Positions 43,431 through 53,865 of a stretch of 64,000 bases of DNA are shown here, one piece after another (the stretch's first letter is position 1; every line of letters starts with the position of its first letter). The stretch lies in contig CM055112.1 in assembly GCA_029204225.1 (NCBI GenBank), forward strand, positions 28,423,746 to 28,487,745. Reading direction: 5' to 3'. The DNA is from Diphasiastrum complanatum (lineage: Eukaryota > Streptophyta > Lycopodiopsida > Lycopodiales > Lycopodiaceae). The position numbers were made by a program, and so were the translations under genes. The notes under the pieces were generated by a model, which made no database searches, was not told the origin of the DNA, and was given only the letters and a program-made list of their open reading frames with translations.

Positions 43431-46400
43431 CTAGCTTGGTTCAATCATTGCTTTACTAATCACTCCAAGTGATGATCTGAACTTCATAAAATGTGTCTTT
43501 TGAAGTGGTTTAGTAAGTAGATCAGCTACACATTCATTGCTTGGAACATGCTCCAAAGCAATCTCCTTGGCTTGCACCATTTCTCTCACAAAGTGATGGC
43601 ATATCTCAATGTGCTTAGATCTTGCATGGAAGATTGGGTTAGATGCAAGGTGTTGGGCTGATATATTGTCATTGTAGATGATTGGTGCCTCCTCTGAATC
43701 CATGATCTTTAGTTCCACCAATAATCTCTTGATCCAAAGTACCTCCTTTGTAGTGGTTGTCAAAGCTTTGTACTCGGCCTCGGTTGAAGATAGAGATATA
43801 GTTTCTTGCTTTTTTGAAAGCCATGAAACCACACCTTCTCCTATGAAAGTTGAATAGGCACTTGTTGATTTCCTATCCCTCTTGTCCCCTGCAAAATCTG
43901 AATCACTAAATGCATGAAGGTTAATCACATCTCCTCTATATAGAATCCCAAAATCCAATGTACCCGAGATGTATCTTAGAATCCTCTTAGCCTTTTTCCA
44001 ATGGATATTCAATGGCTTCTGCATGGATTGGCTCAACCTACATACACTAAAGCTAAGATCTGGTCTAGTTATAGTGATCCACATTAAGGAACCTATAAGT
44101 TGCCTAAACAAAGTGATGTCCATGAAGGATCTTTCATCATCTTCATTTGGCACTTTTACATCTTGCTCCATTGGTGTGTCAACACTTTTGCATACTTCCA
44201 TCTTAAACTTCTTCAAAAGACTTTGAGCATAGTTTACTTGACTTATAAAGATAAAATCAGACCCTCTAAGTACTTCTATGCCTAAGATGAAGTGAAGACA
44301 CCCTAGATCTACCATCTTGAACTCTAAGGATAGATCTATCTTGATTTTTTCAATACCATCAACACCATTTCCACTAATGATGATGTCATCTACATAAATG
44401 AGTAAAAGTACAATACCAACATCATCAAACTTAATGTAAAGAGTGGGATCATATTCACTTTGAACAAAAGAAAGTGAAATAAGATAGCAATGTAGTCTTG
44501 AATTCCAAGATCTTGAGGCTTGCTTCAAGCCATAGATGCTTCTTTGGAGATGGCATACTTTGTTCTCCATTCCATGCTTGATGAACCCTTGTGGCTGCTC
44601 CATATAGATATCCTCTTCCAAAAAACCATTCAAGAAAGCATTAGAGACATCCATTTGACATAGAATCCATCCAAAATGTGATGCAAGTGCAATGATTAGT
44701 CTTATTGTGACCATCTTGGCCACGGGTGCATAAGTTTCCTCATAGTCTATCCCTCTCTCTTGAGCATAACCTTTTGCAACTAATCTTGCTTTATGTTTGT
44801 TAACACTCCCATTTGCATTCAACTTAAGCTTGAAGACCCACTTGCATCCTATTACATTCCTTTGAGGTCTCTCAACAAGCAACCAAGTTTCATTCTCAAT
44901 CAAGGCATCATACTCATCCAACATAGCTTTATACCATTCTTTGGAGTTCAATGCATCTTCAACATTAGACGGTTCTTCAAAACTAGATAAAGCATAAGAA
45001 GTGGATGAGATACCCTCAACTTGCTGTCCTTTGCCTTGATATGTGAGCCTTGATGGCTCCACTTTTGCCCTTGAAGATCTCCTTGGTGTGATAGGTGGGT
45101 TTGGTGCTTGCTCCTCCATGAGCTCCTCCTCAAAACCAAGATCTTGCTCCTCGGCCATCTTCTTCTTGATTGTTGGAGCACTTAAGCCTTCTTCAAGCAT
45201 ATGCATATGATGTTCATCAAAGATGACATCCCTTGAAACAACAAATTTGTTCAAGGATGGGAGATAGACTTTGTAGCCCTTGCTTGAGCTTGCATATCCA
45301 AGCATGATCCCTCTTGTGGAAGATGGATCCTCCTTGGTTCTTGTTTCCAATGGCACATGCACATAACATATACACCCAAAAACTTTCAAGTGATTAAGAT
45401 TGGGTTTCTTTCCATACAACATCTCATAAGGAGTTTTGCCTTCAATTGCTTTGCAAGACACCCTATTCATCAAGTAGTTTGCACATACAAGAGACTCACC
45501 CCAAAAGGATTTGGGCAAACAAGCATCTAATCTTAAAGCCTTAGAACATTCACATAATGTTCTATTCCTTCTTTCAGCAACTCCATTTTGTTGAGGAGTG
45601 TGAGGACAAGAAGTCTCTTTCTTGATCCCTTCCTCCTCACAAAAGGCCTTGAGCTCATTGGAGATGAATTCTCCACCATTGTCACTTCTAAGAATCTTGA
45701 TGCTATGATTATGATGCTTTTCCACAAACAACTTGAACTTTACAAAAGTATCAAATACTTGAGACTTGAAGGAAAGTAAGAACACCCAACAATATCTTGA
45801 GTAGTCATCAATGAAGGTTAAAAACATGGATGAACCTCCATTAGATTTGGTGCTAGCAATGTGCACATCTGAGTGTATGAGTTCAAGAGGATGAGATGAC
45901 TTTGTGATGGAGTTAGGAAACACCTTCTTATGTGCCTTGGATAAGGCACAAGCTTCACAAACCTTGTCTTCCTTCCCAATAGACCTTGGTAGGCCTAAAG
46001 CATACTCCTCCTTGATCATAGCCTCCATGGAACCCGAGTTGACATGTCCAAGTCTTTTGTGCCATATAGTAAAGGTAGATATCTTGCTCTTCTCGGCCAA
46101 CATGACAACATTAGTATCCACAAATGCATTCAGCTTATAAAGTTTGCCAAGTCTAGTGCCCTTAGCCACTATCTTACCCTTCTTCTTGATGAAACATTCA
46201 TTTGAAGCAAAGTCAACATTGAAACCATTGTCTACCATTTGGCCAACACTTAGTAGATTCTTTGTTATTGTAGGAATGTACAAAACACCTTCTATGTTGA
46301 TCTTTTTGGAAGATCCTAAGCAAAGGGGAATGCTACCAACTCCTTCAATCTTACAAGCTTCATCATTTGCTGTATAGATAGACTTTATAGGTCCATCATA

Positions 46401-47399
46401 AGATAAGAGAGAAGAGAAAAACTCCCTTTTACTAGTCATGTGTGAACTAGCACCCGAGTCAATCCACCAAGGATCTTCTCCTTTGAAGCTTGTTGAAGAA
46501 AATATGGACATCATGAGAGAGTTCTCATGTGAACTCTCCTCCTCCTCCTCTTTGCTCATGTTGGCTTGGCTTTGATCTTGCTTCCTCTTGAAGCATTCTG
46601 AGGCATAATGCCCCATCTTGCTACAATAGTAGCACTTCACCTTTGATTTGTCCTTCTTGACTTTGGTGGTTGATGGAGATGCCTTTGGGGGTCCTTCTTG
46701 ATCCTCAAGCTTTGTAGACTTCTTGAATGTTGATCCTTTGCCTTTGGACTTGCCTTTGCCTTTGGTGAAGAGAGCTTGGTCATCTCCACCTTGGATGGAA
46801 AGCCTATCCATCCTCTCTTGCATTTGGCTCCTTCTTGATTCCGCGGCCATGAGTGTGCCTTGGAGTTCTTCAAGTATGGGTAGCTTACCCATAATTGCAT
46901 ATCCCTGAACCAAATTGTCAAATTCAAAGCTTAGTCCATTCAATATGAGTTGAACAAGCTCTTCATCCTTGATAGGGTCACCTATAAAGGCTAGCTCTTT
47001 GTTCAATTCCTTTACTCTTAGGACAAAAGTATGTGCACTCTCTCCTTTCTTTTGATAGCTTCTATAGATTTGATTCTTCAAAGCTAACATTCTAGTTTGG
47101 TTCTTGGATTCATAGACCTTTTGCAAAGTCTCCCAAGCATCTTGAGCTGAAGTGCAATCTCCTACCTCTCTTAAGAGTTCATTTGCAACATTCATTTTTA
47201 TGCAATGTAGTGCAACATTGCACCTCTTGATGTATTTGGCTTTTTCTTGAGGATGAATAGGTTCACCCTCCTTACCATTTACAATTTCCATCAGATCTTG
47301 CATGATCATGATAGATTCCATTCTAACTTTCCATATGGAATAGTTAGTTTTGTTGAGCCTTTCATTAGTATCCAAAAGATATGCATTTATAGATGCCAT
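43431..47399 (-). CDS. Copia gag-pol polyprotein (1322 aa), intact
   Basis: The start ATG at 47399 is the first in frame. Gag (NYSIWKVRMESIMIMQDLM...) covers about residues 1-200 and a CCHC knuckle lies at about 255-268 (CYYCSKMGHYASEC). Protease has DSGASSHM at about 313-320. Integrase has WHKRLGHVN and C..C near 460-490, FIDDYSRYCWVF, SDNGGEF near 570 and PQQNGVAERRNRT near 605. RT has CKWVFKLKLN near 850, KARLVAKGYAQERGIDYEET and YVDDIIIS near 1000. RNase H follows (SDSDFAGDKRDRKST near 1160, SSTEAEYKAL, KHIEICHHFV, ADLLTKPL). All catalytic residues I checked are present and the length is normal for a Copia polyprotein. Closely related in gag and protease to the broken element at 11861-12974. 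Confidence 0.96.
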   Translation of the reverse strand: MASINAYLLDTNERLNKTNYSIWKVRMESIMIMQDLMEIVNGKEGEPIHPQEKAKYIKRCNVALHCIKMNVANELLREVGDCTSAQDAWETLQKVYESKNQTRMLALKNQIYRSYQKKGESAHTFVLRVKELNKELAFIGDPIKDEELVQLILNGLSFEFDNLVQGYAIMGKLPILEELQGTLMAAESRRSQMQERMDRLSIQGGDDQALFTKGKGKSKGKGSTFKKSTKLEDQEGPPKASPSTTKVKKDKSKVKCYYCSKMGHYASECFKRKQDQSQANMSKEEEEESSHENSLMMSIFSSTSFKGEDPWWIDSGASSHMTSKREFFSSLLSYDGPIKSIYTANDEACKIEGVGSIPLCLGSSKKINIEGVLYIPTITKNLLSVGQMVDNGFNVDFASNECFIKKKGKIVAKGTRLGKLYKLNAFVDTNVVMLAEKSKISTFTIWHKRLGHVNSGSMEAMIKEEYALGLPRSIGKEDKVCEACALSKAHKKVFPNSITKSSHPLELIHSDVHIASTKSNGGSSMFLTFIDDYSRYCWVFLLSFKSQVFDTFVKFKLFVEKHHNHSIKILRSDNGGEFISNELKAFCEEEGIKKETSCPHTPQQNGVAERRNRTLCECSKALRLDACLPKSFWGESLVCANYLMNRVSCKAIEGKTPYEMLYGKKPNLNHLKVFGCICYVHVPLETRTKEDPSSTRGIMLGYASSSKGYKVYLPSLNKFVVSRDVIFDEHHMHMLEEGLSAPTIKKKMAEEQDLGFEEELMEEQAPNPPITPRRSSRAKVEPSRLTYQGKGQQVEGISSTSYALSSFEEPSNVEDALNSKEWYKAMLDEYDALIENETWLLVERPQRNVIGCKWVFKLKLNANGSVNKHKARLVAKGYAQERGIDYEETYAPVAKMVTIRLIIALASHFGWILCQMDVSNAFLNGFLEEDIYMEQPQGFIKHGMENKVCHLQRSIYGLKQASRSWNSRLHCYLISLSFVQSEYDPTLYIKFDDVGIVLLLIYVDDIIISGNGVDGIEKIKIDLSLEFKMVDLGCLHFILGIEVLRGSDFIFISQVNYAQSLLKKFKMEVCKSVDTPMEQDVKVPNEDDERSFMDITLFRQLIGSLMWITITRPDLSFSVCRLSQSMQKPLNIHWKKAKRILRYISGTLDFGILYRGDVINLHAFSDSDFAGDKRDRKSTSAYSTFIGEGVVSWLSKKQETISLSSTEAEYKALTTTTKEVLWIKRLLVELKIMDSEEAPIIYNDNISAQHLASNPIFHARSKHIEICHHFVREMVQAKEIALEHVPSNECVADLLTKPLQKTHFMKFRSSLGVISKAMIEPS

Positions 47400-48197
47400 C
47401 TAGTCTCCTAATCAAGGACTTGACACAAATGAAGGTTACTTCTATTGATTTGATTGAAGGTCTACCTTATCCCACTTCTTAGGGACCTGAAAAGATCAGT
47501 AATAGACTTCCTATAAAGATCTAAGAATGATCTCTAACAAAATCAAATCATAGAATACTAGAAACAATGCACTTGCTTGATTGAAGTAGACAATACTAGT
47601 AGAATTGCCCCTCTTTCTATAAAGAACATTAAAGCTTCCAAATGATCTGATCAAGAGTGAATTTCAGCAACCTAATATACTTCCAAAATCACTTGTAAAA
47701 GATCTAAATGGAACTTAATGAGGATGCAACACAATCTACTATCCAATCACAAGCAAAAAATGATCAAAATTGATGAAAATTTGATCTAATTTGGTGCATA
47801 AGTCAAGCAATGGTTGGACTGAACCTAAATCACTTTAGGAGGTGCCTACTACACCTTAGAACAGCCTTGAAGAGTCTCCAAAACTCTGATCTTCCCTCTC
47901 CTTGAATGCTAGAAAGCCTCCTCTATGAAATCACCTCCAAAACTCGCTTAGAAATCAATGCTTGGAGCAAGCAAAACTTGCTATCTTGGTAATGTGAATT
48001 GAATTCAACTTTGCCTCTGGTTTTAGACACCTAAACACCTGCAAATGAAGTCACACAACACCAATCTCCAATGTATTTGACTCACTTTGAGTTCTAGAAT
48101 CAATACTAGATGCTAAGATCCAATCTACACAAGATTTAGATCAAAAATTGTGATCAAATTGAATGAAAACCAAGGATTTAGCTCATTTCAGCCTTTA

Positions 48198-48210
48198 GGC
48201 TTTGATACCA
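48198..48210 (-). other. Primer-binding site of the complete Copia element
   Basis: TGGTATCAAAGCC on the - strand directly follows the 5' LTR; it is the tRNA-iMet-type site with one change from TGGTATCAGAGC. Confidence 0.85.
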
Positions 48211-48892
48211 TGTAAAAATTACAGCAAATAAGGATCCTAAAACACTTGAAATGATGAGGAAAACAATAGATTATGATTTCATAAGATTAGCACAAGTTGA
48301 ACCATCAAAATCCATCAAAAATCTATGCTTGAACCTCACTAAATGGCCCAAATCCTTGAAGAAGGATTCACACGTGTGAAAGTACGGCCTCCCACAGTCT
48401 GAGTACTGTACACCAGACCTACATTCAATCCTATAATCATTAGTAATCACAAGTACTCAAACAATTATGAACATAGAGAGCAGTTGCACCATTATGAGAG
48501 AAAAAACATGAAATTGCTTGATTGATTTTGGTGAGATATCATCACCTATATATACATGATCCATCACAGTTTTGGGCAGGTATGAGTAGCCCTAAACCTA
48601 TCCCTAATGCTAATTTTGGTGGATCTTTCATCCCTACCAAGTTAGGGTTGGAATCTTGGAGATCCCTCAATAATGCAAAAACTACCAAAAATAGCTCCTA
48701 TTTTTTCTCCCTTGTATCTAAGCATAATTTGGACTCATTCCAAAGGTTCTAACACTTAGGTCTACTTGAGAACATCCTTATGAATGGAATCCTATGCTAT
48801 TTGGCACGTGTGACAAGCCACATCATGACCATCTAACTATTTACAAGTCATATGACCAAAACTAGTCAAGCTAGAATTGTGAATTTTTAACA
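48211..48892 (-). repeat. 5' LTR of the complete Copia element, 682 bp
   Basis: Nearly identical to 42735-43417; ends TGTTAAAAATTC on the - strand next to the CAGTT duplication. Confidence 0.95.
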
Positions 48893-49026
48893 CAGTTACT
48901 ATGACAGATCACCAGCGAAAACGAGGATCATGCATCAATCAGAAACCACACATTCACAACTTGACGAATCGTTTGAGAGGATGGTTGCAGTGGCCCACAA
49001 GAGAAAAGATAAATTAAGCATCGTAG
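48893..49026 (+). pseudogene. Unknown gene relic: exon 1, 3' part
   Basis: Starting after the duplicated CAGTT, the frame continues YYDRSPAKTRIMHQSETT, HSQLDESFERMVAVAHKRKD to LSIVG. A GT donor at 49027 (G/GTTATG) gives phase 1, which fits the next exon exactly. Open on both sides of the Copia insertion once that is removed, which argues that this was an exon. Confidence 0.5.
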
Positions 49027-49856
49027 GTTATGTATATAATGCATTTCGTTACTTTTAGTACTTATGGTAGTAATTAGCTGCTTTTGGTTCTTAATTTGGA
49101 ACTTTAGCTGGTTTTGGCTTTTCATTTGGTACTTTAGTTTATTTTGGTACTTATCTTGGTGCTTTAGCTACTTTTGGTACTTAATTTGGCACTTTAGCTG
49201 CTTTTGATACTTAACTTGGTACTTTAGCTGCTTTTGGTACTTTTAGTATTGTGGTAGTAATTAGCTGCTTTTGGTTCTTAATTTGGTACTTTAGTTGATA
49301 TTGGTACTTAACTTGGTACTTTAGCTGCTTTTGGTATTTAATTTGGTACTTTTGGTATTGTGGTAGTAATTAGCTGCATTTGGTACTTTAGTTGCATTTG
49401 GCTCTTAATTTGGTACTCTAGCTAATTTTAGTACTTAACTTGGTACTTTAGCTGCTTTTGGTACTTTAGATGTTTTTGATACTTAGTTTTGTACTTTTGG
49501 TATTGTGGTAGTAATTAGCTGCTTTTGGTTTTTAATCTGGTACTTTAGCTACTTTTGGTACTTAATTTGGTACTTTAGCTGATTTTGGTACATTAGCTGC
49601 TTTTGATATTTTAGCTGCTTTTGGTACTTCAGTGGTACTTTAGTTGCTTTTGGTACTTAAGTGGTACTTTAGTTGCTTTTGGTACTTAATTTGGTACTTT
49701 AGCTGAATTTGGTACATAACTTGGTATTTTAGTTGCTTTTGGTATTTAATTTGGAAGTTTAGTTTCTTTTGGTACTTAATTTGATTATTTGGTACTTTTT
49801 GTGTGAGGATTTATAGTGAACAGTTTGTGCTAAAATTGACACTATGTGTTTTGCAG
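49027..49856 (+). repeat. Intron 1 of the gene relic, made of degenerate TTGGTACTT repeats
   Basis: From about 49050 to 49800 the sequence is an irregular array of TTTAGCTGCTTTTGGTACTTAATTTGGTAC-type units (about 30-35 bases), with embedded longer units containing GGTATTGTGGTAGTAATTAGC at 49247, 49346 and 49499. It ends with a good acceptor, TGTGTTTTGCAG at 49845-49856. Confidence 0.75.
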
Positions 49857-50363
49857 GAAAAAACAAAATGGATGAGTACCCCATCCTGCAGAAGTTCTGT
49901 TACTCAACCGAACAGCTTCATGAAGAGTATGGCTTGAGCCTAGAGGGCAAACTTGCAAAAGACCTGGTAGACACTGATCCACAAGACAGTCAGTGGCTAA
50001 CGGTCTTCAGATAGGGATATAAAACAAATGTTGAGATATATCTTAATCAACCACATCCACAATTTGTGGATGACTGTTGTATGTTGTTCCACAAGGTGTA
50101 CCGCTCCCCCCCTCCTACGGTGATAGCCAGATTCGTTAGATGCTATGCATTTGATGCATTTGAGTGCTACAAGGCCTCAAAATAGGACACTGCCTATCAC
50201 AAGATAGCATGGGCTAGATTTGGGGAGAATGTGATTGCAATGTGCAGCAGCAAGAAGGATGGCCTTCAGAAAAAGCTTGAAAATTGGAGCAGGGCTAACG
50301 GGCCCCCTCAGAGTGGGCAGCTAGGAGTTGGAATCAAGAGGGAGTTCACCAACAAGTTCAGAG
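49857..50363 (+). pseudogene. Unknown gene relic: exon 2
   Basis: In phase with exon 1 (GKNKMDEYPILQKF, STEQLHEEYGLSLEGKLAKD, DTDPQDSQWLTVFR). In-frame TAG codons occur at 50012-50014 and 50183-50185. Between and after them the frame stays open and protein-like (VIARFVRCYAFDAFECYK, KIAWARFGENVIAMCSSKK, LENWSRANGPPQ, GVGIKREFTNKFRG). A consensus donor GTGAGA follows at 50364. I recognise no domain. Better composition than its AT-rich flanks suggests former coding function. Confidence 0.5.
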
Positions 50364-51308
50364 GTGAGAATAGTGTGTCCCATGTTGCCTTTTCCACTCC
50401 ATAATATAAACTTTTAATAATTTTCTTGTTGTTTGAAACTTTTTCACTTTTGGTACTTTGACATTTGATTAGTTTTGGTGCTTTTGGTTGTCTTGTACTC
50501 TTTATAAAACTCGTTCTTTCGGAACTTCTGCACCTATAGTACTTTTGTAGTTTGGTACTTTTGACACTTTTGTAAGTAATGGTACTTTTGCAGTTTGGTA
50601 ATACTGGAATTTTTTAGGTTTGTTACTACTGGTACTTTTTGTAATAGTATTGAAATTTTTGCAGTTTGATACTATCCAAACCTTTGACAATTTTTACATT
50701 GGATTTGAACTTCTAGCCTGTTTTGAACTTTTTAGCTATTATTTGGTACTTTTGAAACTTCTAGATTTGTTTTTGGTGTACTGATTGGTAGTTTCTACGC
50801 ATTGTTTACTAGTTTTGGTGGTTTTGCACTTTTCACAAGTTCGTTCATTTAGAACATTTGAGGTTGAGGAACTATTGCGAATCGGTACTATTGACATTTT
50901 AGTAACTAACGTTATAATTGGCAACTCTACAGTTTGGTTGTATTGTAACCTTTCTGACTATTGGTATCTTGCAGTTTGTTACTTTTGACAAAATTGGTAC
51001 TATTCGTTTTAAATGTTTTTGGTCTATTTGAAACTTTTAAGGTTCTTTTTGGTACTTTTGGTACTTCTGGATTCGCTTTTTAGTACTGTTTGGCATTTTC
51101 TCTGCTTTGTTTGGAACTTTTAAGATCATGTTTGGTACTTTTGGTGCTTTTAAGTACTGTTTGGCACTTTTATGTTTTGTTTGGTAGTTTTTTGAAAATG
51201 CTTGGTAGTTTTGAAGCTTACGTATAGTATATAAAGTGTTGGCTATTGTTTGGTACTGTGTTTATTGTTTGGTGCTATTTTGTAATAATTCGGATTTTCA
51301 TTGCAAAG
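50364..51308 (+). repeat. Intron 2 of the gene relic, TTTGGTACTTTTGG-rich
   Basis: About 50440-51290 is again dominated by TTTTGGTACTTTTGG-like words (and ACTTTTGGTAC), less ordered than intron 1. It ends at TTTTCATTGCAAAG, a possible acceptor at 51308. Confidence 0.65.
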
Positions 51309-51467
51309 GGAATACGAAAGCTGGAGTCATATTGGAAGGATGCTCAAGGGCACACTGATTTTGTGAACCTCATGCAAGAGAAGATCAATAGGGGACACAA
51401 ATTCACTTTGTTCACGTGGTGGGTGGGGCAGACTATATCCATGCCCTTGGGTTTTGCGTTGCATGCG
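51309..51467 (+). pseudogene. Unknown gene relic: exon 3
   Basis: Open frame GIRKLESYWKDAQGHTDF, NLMQEKINRGHKFTLFTWWVGQTISM, PLGFALHA, followed by a strong donor CG/GTGAGT at 51468. With the acceptor at 51308 this frame begins in phase 0 while exon 2 ends in phase 1, so either one boundary is wrong or an indel has occurred. No known domain. Confidence 0.4.
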
Positions 51468-52170
51468 GTGAGTCTTTGGACTCCACCTTTCTTCTCTGAC
51501 ATTAGGGGATATTAGAACTCAAAATGGACCCTTTGTCAAGATGCATTATTTGACTTCGCATGCTTTCAAAGCTTAAGTGGCCCAATCAATGGTGTCCATC
51601 TATGACGAACTGTAATAGTGGCTGCCGAACGAAAATTGCTTTTGCCTTTCCCGGCCAAATTTTGGTGATTTTCAAAAATCCCGTCGGGCAGTACAAACGA
51701 TTGTGATTGGACCATAGTTACTGTCCGAATACTCTTTTGATGCCCGTATTTGTACACTCGAGATTGATTTGACGTCAATAGTCATAAACTGTAGTTAACT
51801 AATCCTTGTAGTTTATGAACTTCTTATCATTCTTAGGTATATCTCTCATTCTCTTTGTTCTCATTCGTACTCAACTTCCATAGAGATATTTTAGACTAAT
51901 GGCAACAAATAATCGGAGACCAAGAAGAACCATTGATGTGGGCCAGGATGAAGGCGAGCAGTTTGTTTGGTGCAGGCCATGCGATGTCCTAGTATTGGAT
52001 TAGCGCGCATGTGTACAAATTAGCAGCGAGGCAGTATAGGAGACGTGCGCTGAACCAATCACCCGAGAATGAAAGTCAACAGTTGATAGCAGATCCACAC
52101 ACATGTGAGTATAGGCCATTGTTCGTTGTGCTAAGTTTTTGGATCGAATCTGAGACTTCATACTTTTCCC
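51468..52170 (+). other. Unassigned region, possibly further exons of the relic
   Basis: A short frame at 51900-52000 starts MATNNRRPRRTIDVGQDEGE and stops at a TAG near 52000; its origin is unknown. Nothing else recognised before the Copia fragment. Confidence 0.3.
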
Positions 52171-52488
52171 ATGCTTTATGGAGCAACCCGAGGGCTTTAT
52201 CAAAGAAGGTGATGAATCCAAAGTGTGTCTCTTGTTCAAAAGTCTTTATGGGCTAGCGGCAACCCCAAGGTCCTGGTATGCAAGGCTCAATTCATACCTT
52301 ATCTCACTTGGATTCAATCTAAGTGCATATGATCCATCTTTTTATATAAAATTTGTGAATATCAATCTTGTTATTCTCATCATTTATGAAGATGATATCA
52401 TCTTTACTAGAAGTTGCATGAAACTTGTTGATGAGACAAAAAATGCATTAGGTAATGAATTTAAAATGCAAGATCTAGGTGAGCTTCA
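52171..52488 (+). pseudogene. Copia RT fragment, 5' part (split by insertion)
   Basis: Reads MEQPEGFIKEGDESKVCLL, SLYGLAATPRSWYARLNSYL, SAYDPSFYIKF, LIIYEDDIIFT and EFKMQDLGELH. The catalytic box is YEDD where YVDD is expected. It ends at CTTCA (52484-52488), the target of the - strand Copia insertion, and continues at 59333. Confidence 0.88.
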
Positions 52489-53852
52489 TGATGGGGCAAG
52501 GAAAATAGAAGAACGCGAACGGAGAAGAGAGCAGAAATATTGCCGAACAGCTCTCCCGTTCTAATCGGTTGCTAGGTGCAAAAACAGTCTAATAGATGAC
52601 TTATACTGAATGTAATCACAGCTTTAAGTGTTCTAATTGCCCAGCAAGGTCTTAAAAATTAATTCATACTCTAAAATAAGAGTACAGTCCACCGAAGAGA
52701 TTAGAGATGGTTTGCGTGTGATGCTACTGAAATCAGAATATTTTTTTGAAATAAATGGAAGAGCAGTATGATAACGCGAGTTCCTTAGGCGTCAAAGACA
52801 GCCATCGTCTGATCAGAAACTAAGGAGTCATAGACATCCGTGTTTTGATCAGAGTGAGTAAACAAGCGCGATCAAACAACAATGAAAGTACATTCAATCA
52901 CAACAAGCATTCATCTACATTGTACGCAGATAACAGCAAGTTGCTGCTATATTACACTGATGCACAATACGAAATAGCAATTACAACCAAAATGACGGCA
53001 TAATTGGGATGCTCAAACAATGTGTCTCATGGACGGATCAACCACTATCCTGTGCTCGGATGATCTATTTATAGATTTCATCCGTGTATTAATTACATTG
53101 AATGTTTGTCGCCTAATTAGAAAAGCCGTTGTACTTGAGAGTATATGGCTTTTGTGACAACTGTACACACATATATATGGTCAACAAATCAGGAACGTTG
53201 AGGCGGATGAGGACATTGCAGATTCTCTCACTTCACATTTTACGTGAAGTGGTTTTCTCTCACTTCACAAATTTCGAGAAGTGACTGAGAACGTTCCTTG
53301 GTCAAAATAGACGACCTTCGGCATTTTTTTCTCTCTTAAGGGAAATGTGAAAAAGCCGAAGGTGTTAAAAATACTTTGAACTGTAAATTTTGAACTATGC
53401 AAGTCTCGCATTTCGAGGAAATGCGAAAAAGTCGAAGCTGTTGAAAACGTAGTTTATTTCTTCAGACTGTCGCGACACTTAGATTATTTTTGCAGACTGT
53501 CGCGAAAGTAATGTATTTCTACAGACTTGTTCTAAATGCTAATTTCGTGGAAGTCCTTGAAGATGGCCAAGTCTTCAATGACTTCAAATTATTGAATTTA
53601 ACATCTGAACTTTGAAATTATGACAGTATTGGTTACCCTTTGCTGGAGATCAGCTGGAAGCCCATTGTAGACGTTCTTCAAATAATTTGGATGTCTAAGT
53701 TTGGGATTCCTGCATGTATTAGATGAGCAGACTTTGATTTCAAATTTGGTTTCACCTAACCCTAGATCAAAGATCAATAAACGTGCAGGAAGAATCATGA
53801 AATAGAAATTAGTCATTCACCAAGGAAGCAACTGTGGGCTTAATTTCCAACA
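52489..53852 (-). repeat. 3' LTR of the older Copia element, 1364 bp
   Basis: On the - strand it begins TGTTGGAAATTAAGCCC and ends CTTGCCCCATCA. It contains a strong hairpin at 53314-53363 (ACCTTCGGCATTTTT / GAAAAAGCCGAAGGT) and other pairs of AAATGCGAAA/TTTCGCATTT type. Confidence 0.93.
53314..53363. other. Hairpin inside the Copia LTR
   Basis: ACCTTCGGC...TTTTT pairs with AAAAAGCCGAAGGT across a 19-20 base loop. The corresponding sequence is present with changes in the 5' LTR near 58791-58840 and in the tandem LTR copies after 62920. Confidence 0.75.
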
Positions 53853-53865
53853 GTCCCCTTGAGGG

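Larger units (their letters stand above)
42735..48892 (-). mobile_element. Complete, recent Ty1/Copia element
   Basis: Target duplication CAGTT at 42730-42734 and 48893-48897. LTRs of 683 and 682 bp (42735-43417, 48211-48892) differ by about five substitutions and one 1-base indel (CCC/CC near 43380/48856), under 1%. A primer site adjoins the 5' LTR and a single gag-pol ORF of 1322 codons is uninterrupted. All parts needed for an autonomous element are present. It was inserted into the first exon of an unknown gene. Confidence 0.96.
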
